From positions 1 through 17,578 of the forward strand of contig JAISLM010000115.1 in the NCBI GenBank assembly GCA_031290855.1: a DNA stretch of 17,578 nucleotides. The letters run 5' to 3'. The notes under the pieces are model-generated. The model was given only the letters and a program-made list of their open reading frames with translations. It had not been told where the DNA came from and did not search any database. Shown piece by piece: positions 1 to 6,013 of the stretch. The translations under genes and the position numbers were made by a program. This stretch comes from Spirochaetaceae bacterium (GTDB taxonomy: Bacteria > Spirochaetota > Spirochaetia > Treponematales > Breznakiellaceae). Position 1 is the stretch's first letter, and every line of letters begins with the position of its first letter.

Positions 1-117
1 TTTAAAAAACGCGGTTTTGCAAGGCTTTAGCCTGAAAAACCGCAAGAGCCTTCAGGCTCAAGCCTGGTCCAAAACCGTGCGCTTTAGCGCACAGTCAATT
101 AGTTTTGGAACAGGCTC
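1..117 (+). repeat. MITE-like element, right part (cut by the window edge)
   Basis: This stretch matches 16948-17050 almost base for base, so the window begins inside a dispersed repeat. It ends at 101-117 with AGTTTTGGAACAGGCTC, the right terminal inverted repeat of the family whose left end is seen at 16893. The interior is a chain of small hairpins: GCGGTTTT (11-18) pairing with AAAACCGC (36-43) around AGGCT-tt-AGCCT (22-33); GAGCCT-tc-AGGCTC (46-59); GTGCGCT-tt-AGCGCAC (77-92). Compared with the 16.9-kb copy it is 14 bp longer, and the extra length corresponds to the 46-59 hairpin. No ORF of the element's own is visible, so it would be non-autonomous. Calling it a mobile element is inference from the ends and the target duplications of its relatives. 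Confidence 0.75.
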
Positions 118-133
118 AAATGGCAGTAGACGG

Positions 134-181
134 GTTTGTGAGCAAACAGGGTTTGCGAGCAAACAAGTTTGCTATGCAAAC
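134..181. repeat. Three tandem mini-palindromes (GTTTG...CAAAC)
   Basis: Three perfect 5-6 bp hairpins follow one another: GTTTGTGAGCAAAC (134-147), GTTTGCGAGCAAAC (151-164) and GTTTGCTATGCAAAC (167-181), with 2-5 nt loops and 2-3 nt between units. They share the arm but differ in the loop, as if one palindrome had been duplicated repeatedly. They lie between the MITE-like end and the 45-bp repeat. Function is unknown. Confidence 0.7.
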
Positions 182-242
182 CACCACAGATGATAAATTT
201 CCGCATCCGATCGAAGCTCTTAGATGACGCGACGCTTACAAG

Positions 243-287
243 ATACCCCGCCGAACCTTCGGTTCGTGCTTGCCGCGGGGAGGTTCA
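243..287 (+). repeat. 45-bp structured repeat, copy 1
   Basis: This 45-bp block is 39/45 identical, without gaps, to 2441-2485. It folds as CCCCGC (246-251) pairing with GCGGGG (275-280), around an inner hairpin CGAACC-ttc-GGTTCG (252-266). Copies 1 and 2 flank the RACo gene in the same orientation. Confidence 0.65.
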
Positions 288-312
288 GTAAGAATCAGTT
301 TCCAAAATACAG

Positions 313-345
313 GGGCCGGGGTTTCAGAGAACGAAACCCCGGCCC
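313..345 (-). terminator. Probable terminator of the RACo gene
   Basis: A perfect 13-bp inverted repeat (GGGCCGGGGTTTC at 313-325 with GAAACCCCGGCCC at 333-345, 7-nt loop) lies directly past the stop codon of the minus-strand gene ending at 353. On the minus strand the stem is followed by CCTGTATTTT, a modest U-rich tract, so termination toward lower coordinates is likely. There is no other gene for it to serve. Confidence 0.6.
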
Positions 346-352
346 TTGCGCA

Positions 353-2314
353 TTACAGGGGCGCGAACAGATTTGCGTCCGTGTGCGGCAGGAAGCAGGC
401 TGCTACAAATTCGTCCATGTAGGAAGGGTGGGAGGAAAGCTCAAGGTAGGTCATGGCGCCGGCACAGGCTTCCACCTGTTGCGCGGCCCTGCCGGAGACG
501 AGCATCCCGTAAGCGCCGGAAAGCGCCGTATTGCCTATGTAGTGGAACTTTTCAAGCGGCAGGTTCGGGAGCATCCCGATCAGGATCGCGTGTTCTATAT
601 CTATCCCGCTGCCGATCCCGCCGGCGACATACACGTCGTCTATCGCCTCCTGCGGCATATCGACGATTGCCAGCATCGTCCTTATCGCGGAGAATATCGC
701 CCCCTTGGCGCGGATAAAGTTGTCGATATCACTTTCGGACAGCACAATATCGCTGCCGCTCGCGCTTTCCGCCGCAAACGCCACGACATAGCCCGCTCCG
801 CCGTAATCGTCCTTCACTATCCTTTTACCTTCAGCGTTGAACTTGCCCTTCGCGTTGATGATACCGCAACGAAAAAGCTCGCCTATCATGTCGATAAGGC
901 CGGAACCGCAGAGACCCGCCGGCTTTTCACCGTCATCCCCTATCACGCGCAGCTTCGGTTCCATCGTATCTTTGTCTATCGTACAGGCCTCTATCGCACC
1001 GTTCGTCGCCCGCATACCGCAGCTTATCTCGCCGCCCTCAAAAGCCGGGCCGGCGGAACAAGCGCAGGACATCAGGAATTCCTTGCCGCCAAACACCAGT
1101 TCCCCGTTCGTGCCAAGGTCTATAAACAAGGACAGCGTGTCCTTATCGTAGATCATCGAGGAGAAAACGCCGGCGGTGATGTCGCCGCCGACGTAGGAAC
1201 CGACAGACGGCGCGAGCAGAACGCGGGCATCAGGGTTTAGCGGCAGTTCCAGACAGAGAGCCGTAAGCGGATCGGTCTTGAAAAATGCCGGGACGTAAGG
1301 CTCAAGGCGTATAAACTCGCCCTGCACGCCCGTAACAAGGTGCGTCATAGTCGTATTTCCCGCTATCGCGGCACGGTATATCTGTTCCGTCTCCGCCCCG
1401 GCGCTGAGACAGAGCCGCCGGACAAGCGGCGCGAGACATTCGTGCACCACCGCGTTCCGCAAACGTTCCAGCCCGCCCGCCTTCGTGCTTTCGATGATAC
1501 GATTTATCACGTCCGCGCCGTACCTTATCTGCGCGTTACCACCGGAAGCTGCCGATACAGGCTCCCCCGTTTCCAGATTGACTAGAAGCATCGACACGGT
1601 CGTAGTCCCGATGTCGATAGCGATCCCGTAAAGCGGACACTCGCCCCCTGCGGGACGGACATCAAGCACGTAGAGACCGCCGTCGATCTCCTCGCGGCGC
1701 ACGACACAGACAACGGCGAAATCGCCGTCCCGCAACGAAGCGGGCAGACGGCGCAGAGCGAAGAGACTGAAGACCACCCGGCCCGCTCCCGTTTTCTCGA
1801 CAAGCGCCTTTTCTACACGCTCGCGATCCGCCGTAGCTTCCTCAAGCGAAGGGGCCGCCAGACTGACGCTAATCTTCTCAATCCCGTGATCACCTGAAAA
1901 CCCCAGCCCCTCCAGCGCCGAACGGAAACCGCCGAAGGCCGCCGCCTCCCGCGCCCCTGAAAAATCCGTCACCCGAATACGGCTTTGGAAAGCCTGTGCC
2001 GACGCCGGCAGGAAAAGCTCTATATCCGAAGCGGGCTTGATACTACAAGCTAGCCGCCAACCCTCCGCATCGTCCGCGTCCACGATATGCGAAGATTTTT
2101 CACCGGACACCCCGCCCGACAAAAGCCTTATCTTGCACTTGCCGCAGGTACCGTTGCCGCCGCACGGCGCGTCAATCACGACGCCGGCGCGTCGCGCAAG
2201 CTCCAGCACCGACTCGCCGGCCCCCCCGGTGACCGCGACAGGGTCTCCGCCTTCCACATTGAAATTGATTTTGTATTTCGATTTTTCCACTACTTCCCCC
2301 ATATAAGCGTACAC
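353..2314 (-). CDS. RACo-type corrinoid protein reductive activator ([2Fe-2S] ferredoxin + ASKHA ATPase domain)
   Basis: The 653-residue product has the layout of reductive activators of corrinoid proteins (RACo; DUF4445/ASKHA family). An N-terminal plant-type ferredoxin domain carries the cluster ligands C51, C57, C60 and C90. A linker follows, then a long C-terminal ASKHA domain with DIGTTT (234-239), the family stretch AQIRYGADVINRI (261-273), DLGTNGE (399-405) and GGIGSG (565-570). Such proteins use ATP hydrolysis to drive one-electron reduction of inactive Co(II) corrinoid to Co(I) on a partner methyl-carrier protein, in the Wood-Ljungdahl pathway or in O-/N-demethylase systems. No corrinoid protein, methyltransferase or acs gene is in the window, so the partner is unknown. 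The start used is GTG at 2314; an in-frame ATG at 2302 is possible, as neither has a well-spaced Shine-Dalgarno (GAGG lies 13 nt before the GTG). Single-gene unit with its own promoter and terminator. Confidence 0.9.
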   Translation of the reverse strand: MYAYMGEVVEKSKYKINFNVEGGDPVAVTGGAGESVLELARRAGVVIDAPCGGNGTCGKCKIRLLSGGVSGEKSSHIVDADDAEGWRLACSIKPASDIELFLPASAQAFQSRIRVTDFSGAREAAAFGGFRSALEGLGFSGDHGIEKISVSLAAPSLEEATADRERVEKALVEKTGAGRVVFSLFALRRLPASLRDGDFAVVCVVRREEIDGGLYVLDVRPAGGECPLYGIAIDIGTTTVSMLLVNLETGEPVSAASGGNAQIRYGADVINRIIESTKAGGLERLRNAVVHECLAPLVRRLCLSAGAETEQIYRAAIAGNTTMTHLVTGVQGEFIRLEPYVPAFFKTDPLTALCLELPLNPDARVLLAPSVGSYVGGDITAGVFSSMIYDKDTLSLFIDLGTNGELVFGGKEFLMSCACSAGPAFEGGEISCGMRATNGAIEACTIDKDTMEPKLRVIGDDGEKPAGLCGSGLIDMIGELFRCGIINAKGKFNAEGKRIVKDDYGGAGYVVAFAAESASGSDIVLSESDIDNFIRAKGAIFSAIRTMLAIVDMPQEAIDDVYVAGGIGSGIDIEHAILIGMLPNLPLEKFHYIGNTALSGAYGMLVSGRAAQQVEACAGAMTYLELSSHPSYMDEFVAACFLPHTDANLFAPL

Positions 2315-2354
2315 CCGCTCGCAGACGCCTCAACGAAATACCAGCAGGCGCATC

Positions 2355-2383
2355 ATTAAAACATTTCTCCGCCCAAAAATCAA
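2355..2383 (-). promoter_or_regulatory. Sigma-70-type promoter of the RACo gene
   Basis: On the minus strand TTGATT (2383-2378) is separated by exactly 17 nt from TTTAAT (2360-2355), close to the TTGACA/TATAAT consensus. The predicted start near 2348 leaves a leader of about 34 nt before the GTG at 2314. Confidence 0.55.
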
Positions 2384-2440
2384 GGTATTTTGTTTCGCAG
2401 ACTACGCAGCCGGTCAAGGTTATTGGCAAAGTCTGGTTTA

Positions 2441-2485
2441 ATACCGCGCCGAACCTTCGTTTCGCGCTTGCCGCACGGAGGCTCA
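2441..2485 (+). repeat. 45-bp structured repeat, copy 2
   Basis: This block aligns without gaps to 243-287 with six differences. Two of them form a compensatory pair: repeat position 6 is C in copy 1 and G here, and its stem partner at position 36 is G in copy 1 and C here. Two others break pairs (C7-A35 and C14-T20). It lies upstream of the RACo promoter, next to the 36-bp palindrome. Confidence 0.65.
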
Positions 2486-2518
2486 TTTCATGACGTGAGT
2501 TCGATAGTTTTGATAAGT

Positions 2519-2554
2519 GAGGCTGTTCCAAAACTTCAGTTTTGGAACAGCCTC
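2519..2554. mobile_element. 36-bp perfect palindrome: minimal MITE-like element with 4-bp target duplication
   Basis: GAGGCTGTTCCAAAACT (2519-2535), a 2-nt centre and its exact complement (2538-2554) form a perfect 17-bp-arm palindrome. The left arm is identical to the left terminal repeat of the element at 16893-17050. It is flanked on both sides by AAGT (2515-2518 and 2555-2558), as expected of a target-site duplication. It therefore looks like an element reduced to its two ends, or the ancestral unit from which longer copies grew. It could also act as a bidirectional hairpin between the RACo and penicillin-binding protein units, but there is no adjoining U-tract. Confidence 0.65.
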
Positions 2555-2593
2555 AAGTGCTTTTAGACGTGGCGTTACGTGGGAAATGCGGTT

Positions 2594-2686
2594 CCAAAGG
2601 CGCAGCCTTTGGCCTGGAAGAAAGGACTGGCACGGTAGTCAACGCCTCCATCCACCCCGCAGGGGACTTTTTGGCGGCAACCGCCA
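2594..2686. repeat. Two further mini-hairpins in the 2555-2724 gap
   Basis: CCAAAGGC-gca-GCCTTTGG (2594-2612) and TGGCGG-caa-CCGCCA (2672-2686) are perfect small palindromes with 3-nt loops, in the same style as those in the MITE-like elements. The second lies just beyond the stop of the penicillin-binding protein gene, but on that strand it is followed by A residues, so it is not a canonical terminator for that gene. Nothing else is recognisable between 2555 and 2724. Confidence 0.45.
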
Positions 2687-2724
2687 TATCGTTTTTTCCG
2701 GGCCCTTGCCGCGGCGGATTTTGA

Positions 2725-5358
2725 CTATTCCATCAAAGGGTTGTACGAAGGGAGTTCGAAATCGTCCAGGATGGGCAGTGTGAGTTCAAGTTGTGGGCCG
2801 CCGTCAGCCGTCTGCGGCGCGTCACCCGCGGTCGCGGGGACGTAAGGAGGGGCGTCCGGCGGCACGGCGGCCCTGTAAGCGCCTTCCGGGGCGACCGCCG
2901 GCAACTGGTTCAGGTCGAGTGACGGCATCCGCAGTTCCGTCAGAACCTCGCTGTCGTCGAAGGAGGCTATACCCGTGCGCATCGTTTCGAGGGCGATGTG
3001 CGATCTGTATTCCCCGTCGCCGCTGTGGTACGCGCAGTACTCGGTCGGGCGGAAGTCGTCCAAAAATGTCAGCAGAATTTCGCCCTCGTCGCAGTCGGGT
3101 GTCAGAAGCTGTCCAGATTTCGCGCAGACCCTGATGTCGATGACGCCCGTTTCGGGGCGTTTGAAGTCCCTGGCCGGGAGGCCCCGGTGGATTTCGCGCA
3201 TAAAATCCCCCCATATCGGTCCGGCCAGCGTCGCGCCCGTCAGCGTAAGGCCCAGCGAGTTGCCCGGCTTGTCGAAGCCGAACCAAATCGCGGTCGTGTA
3301 GTAGGGGGTGAAGCCGACGGTCCATGCGTCCGACCAGTTCTGCGTCGTACCGGTCTTGCCCGCCGCCGCGATCCGGTAGCGCTTTCCGTCCTCGTCCACG
3401 AACACGAACTTCGCGCCCTGGCCGCCCAGCGTCCCGATCTCTACCGTCTTTTTCAACAGGCTCGTCATAACGTAGGCGTTCTGCGGGCTGATAAGCTGGA
3501 TCGCGCTGCCCTTCTGCCGCTGCCGGAGCCGGATGTCCCGCTCGTTGTCCAGTATCACGGCGCCGTTACGGTTTTCGATGTAGCGTATCGCCATCGGCGT
3601 AACTTCCCGGCCCCCGTTTGCGAAGACGGCGAAGGCGCGGGCCATCTGTATCGGGGCTATCGAGATGATGCCGAGCCCCATGGGGTATACGTGCGGGAAG
3701 GTGCGGCGCTTGACGTTGGGATCGTCTATGCCGAGGAGCAGCGCGGCGCGGTCTATCGCGGCGCCAAAGCCTATCGTGTCCAGTATCTTGAGGGACGGCA
3801 CGTTCATCGACTGGGCAAGCGCGTCGTACAGGAGCACGCTCCCCTTCCATTCGCCCCTGAAGTTGAGGGGGAGGTACGGCGTGCCGTCCTCGTTGTAGAA
3901 GACGATAGGCGCGTCGTAGATCAGAGAGGACGGCGTGAACTTTCCACTGTCTATCGCGGCGGAGTAGTAGAGCGGCTTGAAGCTTGAACCCGGCATCACG
4001 CGCCCCTGCGTGGCCCGGATAAGCTGGTTATTTTCGTCGTACTTCGAGCCGCCGATGATCGCCTTTATGTAGCCGGTCTCGTTTTCCAGCACGATAAGCG
4101 CCCCCTCCACAACGTTTTCTTCCGTGTTGGCCTTCAGTTCCGCGAAGCCGGCGTTGGAAATGCCCTTCATGTCCTCAAGGCCGAAGGCGAGGGCGGCCAA
4201 ATCAATGGCGGGGTTTATCGCCTTGGTATAGCGGTTTACGGCGCGGGACTCGTTCCGTTCCTGGGAGGTACCGCGCAGTATGTTCACGTCGAAAGCCAGC
4301 GACAGGAGGTCTACAATCGGAATATACATATATTCGGCGCGGACAAGGCGGTTGCCGGACGAAGCGCGGTACTCCCTGTTTGCCCGCGCGATCCCCTCCT
4401 CCATGTACCTTTGGGCGGCGTCCTGAAAGCCTAAGTCCAGCGTGGTGTAAACCGTATAACCGTCCCGGTAGTAGTCCATCGTCTTGTACATCATGCCGTC
4501 AAGCTCGCGGCGCACGTACTCGCTGAACCAGGGCGCCTTGTCGTCGCGGTGGAAGTAGGCGGCCTGAGACACCCGCGTGTAATCGTAGTTTTCCCAGTAC
4601 TCGTTGAACGATGCGTCCGCGTCGGCCTTCGTGGTGTAACCAAGAGCGACCATGCGGTCAAGCACGTCAAGCTGCCTGTCCATCGCGCGGTTCGGGTTGT
4701 CCAGCGGATTGTACTTCGACGGGCTGGAAAGCTGGATCACCAGTATCGCGGCCTCGGCAAGACTTATATCCTTCGCACTGTGGGAAAAGAAGTACTTGCT
4801 GGCCGCCTCAACGCCGTATACGCCCGGCCCCATGTACATATAGTTCAGGTAGATTTCGAGGATTTCGTCCTTGGAGTAGCGCCGTTCAATCTGGAACGCC
4901 CACCAGAGCTCGCGGATTTTGCGGGAGATCGTGCGCTCGGAACGGTCCGTGTAAAGCGTACCCGCCACCTGCTGGGTTATCGTAGAGCCCCCGCCCAGGG
5001 GCTGGCCGGTCAGGACGCCGTAAACCGCGCGCGCTATGCCGCGTATGCTAAAGCCCCGGTGTTTGTAGAAGGATGGATCTTCGCGGGCGAGAACGGCGAA
5101 GATAAGATGACGGGGCAAATCGGCGAGCGACACGAGCTCGCGTTTTTCGTCGGCGGAGAATTCTGTGATCAACTCGCCGTTTATGTCGACGATCTTTGTC
5201 GGCAAAGCGGGCGCGAACTCCTGAAAATTCTCCTGATTCATTATGTTTACGGTCTCCGCCAGCACGACGCCCAGCGCCACGCCCGTTCCGGCGATAAAAA
5301 CAATGACGGCGGCGCCGATAAGGCACACAAATCTACGACCGCTTCCCCCGTTACCCAT
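2725..5358 (-). CDS. Class A penicillin-binding protein (PBP1A-type glycosyltransferase/transpeptidase)
   Basis: A bifunctional murein synthase of 877 residues when started at ATG 5358. A short basic N-terminus precedes one membrane anchor (about 11-36). The GT51 glycosyltransferase domain carries EDPSFYKHRG (catalytic Glu93) and GGGSTITQQ (about 122-130). The transpeptidase domain has the SxxK motif in PGSSFKP (Ser458, Lys461), SMN (517-519) and KTGTT (668-672). A roughly 100-residue insertion separates the two domains and a Pro/Ala-rich tail closes the protein. It polymerises lipid II and cross-links glycan strands outside the inner membrane. The frame stays open up to a TTG at 5427 (900 aa). 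I prefer ATG 5358 because a consensus promoter lies between the two starts, and because this start puts the membrane helix right after a short charged head. There is no Shine-Dalgarno, so the message may be leaderless. It is a stand-alone gene. Confidence 0.93.
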   Translation of the reverse strand: MGNGGSGRRFVCLIGAAVIVFIAGTGVALGVVLAETVNIMNQENFQEFAPALPTKIVDINGELITEFSADEKRELVSLADLPRHLIFAVLAREDPSFYKHRGFSIRGIARAVYGVLTGQPLGGGSTITQQVAGTLYTDRSERTISRKIRELWWAFQIERRYSKDEILEIYLNYMYMGPGVYGVEAASKYFFSHSAKDISLAEAAILVIQLSSPSKYNPLDNPNRAMDRQLDVLDRMVALGYTTKADADASFNEYWENYDYTRVSQAAYFHRDDKAPWFSEYVRRELDGMMYKTMDYYRDGYTVYTTLDLGFQDAAQRYMEEGIARANREYRASSGNRLVRAEYMYIPIVDLLSLAFDVNILRGTSQERNESRAVNRYTKAINPAIDLAALAFGLEDMKGISNAGFAELKANTEENVVEGALIVLENETGYIKAIIGGSKYDENNQLIRATQGRVMPGSSFKPLYYSAAIDSGKFTPSSLIYDAPIVFYNEDGTPYLPLNFRGEWKGSVLLYDALAQSMNVPSLKILDTIGFGAAIDRAALLLGIDDPNVKRRTFPHVYPMGLGIISIAPIQMARAFAVFANGGREVTPMAIRYIENRNGAVILDNERDIRLRQRQKGSAIQLISPQNAYVMTSLLKKTVEIGTLGGQGAKFVFVDEDGKRYRIAAAGKTGTTQNWSDAWTVGFTPYYTTAIWFGFDKPGNSLGLTLTGATLAGPIWGDFMREIHRGLPARDFKRPETGVIDIRVCAKSGQLLTPDCDEGEILLTFLDDFRPTEYCAYHSGDGEYRSHIALETMRTGIASFDDSEVLTELRMPSLDLNQLPAVAPEGAYRAAVPPDAPPYVPATAGDAPQTADGGPQLELTLPILDDFELPSYNPLME

Positions 5359-5365
5359 AAGATTC

Positions 5366-5394
5366 ACGATAGGAAAATTGGACAGGCCTGTCAA
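5366..5394 (-). promoter_or_regulatory. Consensus promoter of the PBP gene, apparently leaderless, with a palindromic operator-like site
   Basis: On the minus strand a perfect TTGACA (5394-5389), a 17-nt spacer and TATCGT (5371-5366) are followed after only 7 nt by ATG at 5358. Transcription would begin at or within a base or two of the start codon. The 12-bp palindrome GACAGGCCTGTC (5381-5392) overlaps the -35 box and could bind a dimeric regulator. Confidence 0.6.
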
Positions 5395-5431
5395 TGCCGG
5401 GCATTGCCTAATAATGATTCCAGCCAAAAGG

Positions 5432-5444
5432 GGTGCCAGGCACC
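5432..5444. repeat. GGTGCCAGGCACC palindrome
   Basis: A 13-bp perfect palindrome with a single-base centre. From memory, very similar palindromes are widespread REP-like intergenic sequences in many bacteria, but no transposase is present here to tie it to a family. Confidence 0.4.
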
Positions 5445-5454
5445 GAATTTACCT

Positions 5455-5605
5455 AGCAGCCTGTTGCACTTGTAGGTTTTTATGGCTTTTTTTGTTAAAA
5501 AACCATAAAAACCACGATTATCGGGCTGCTTTCGGAGTTTGCAAGGAAAAAAATCGCCTAATCGGCGATTTTCTGGGGTTTTACGCACGAAGTGCGACAA
5601 ACTCC
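5455..5605. repeat. Multi-hairpin structured intergenic element
   Basis: This AT-rich island in GC-rich DNA has nested symmetric folding. AGCAGCC (5455-5461) pairs with GGCTGCT (5524-5530) around a long hairpin GGTTTTTATGG (5475-5485)/CCATAAAAACC (5503-5513) extended by T7/A6. Next, GGAGTTTG (5534-5541) pairs with CAAACTCC (5598-5605) around two hairpins, AAAATCGCC/GGCGATTTT (5550-5572) and CGCAC-gaa-GTGCG (5584-5596). No convincing ORF is present: the 155-codon minus-strand frame across it reads through palindromes. It could be a MITE-like repeat, a folded RNA or a bidirectional transcription stop. Confidence 0.5.
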
Positions 5606-5972
5606 TAGTGTCGGGGAAAGCCGCTACGCTACATATAGGGCCGGGGTCAGACCCCGTACCGGCTGCCGGCGGGCTGGTTAGGGTACTGCCGTGCCGCAGC
5701 CCTGAAGTCGCGTCCTGTACGGATAAGCGGACGGAAATCCGGTTTTTCACGGTTTCAAAGCCCTTTTCGCCGAGCGCCCTGTTGATCGCGCCGCCCCGCT
5801 GGCGGGTGAGTAATTTTTCTAAAACATTAACGCTGTTCACGGGGAGGGGGCCTTGCAAGGCGTCCGGGAGATAGGACTTTGGTAAGGGGGCCGGAGGCGA
5901 GCGTTAGGCAGCGCTTCCGGCGTTTGTAGTAAAATCCCAAACGCAACGTGCGGTTTTGAGTCGCTTACAGCC
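5606..5972. other. Intergenic stretch without a supported gene; contains a GGGGTCAGACCCC palindrome
   Basis: The only clear features are the 13-bp palindrome GGGGTCAGACCCC (5643-5655), related to the copies inside the 133-bp tandem repeats at 12 kb, and a CCTTGCAAGG palindrome (about 5852-5861). Frames that cross the region show no recognisable domain and no plausible start with a ribosome binding site. It may hold gene debris, but I cannot identify any. Confidence 0.4.
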
Positions 5973-6003
5973 TTGACATCAGTATATTGAAAGGGTAGGA
6001 AGG
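5973..6003 (+). promoter_or_regulatory. Possible promoter and RBS of the beta-helix lipoprotein gene
   Basis: A perfect TTGACA (5973-5978) is present, but the hexamer 17 nt downstream (TAGGAA) is a poor -10; a TATATT at 5983-5988 is better but lacks a matching -35. The ribosome binding site AGGAAGG (5997-6003) lies 10 nt before ATG 6014 and supports that start. Confidence 0.35.
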
Positions 6004-6013
6004 TTTTAAGAGT

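Noticed and set aside
224..1240. Long plus-strand open frame opposite the RACo gene
   Set aside because: It is the antisense shadow of a gene with clear family motifs; the Arg/His-rich translation resembles nothing and there is no ribosome binding site.
5391..5858. 155-codon minus-strand frame upstream of the PBP gene
   Set aside because: It runs through several perfect palindromes and overlaps the PBP promoter region; the product has no recognisable domain, so I treat it as chance.
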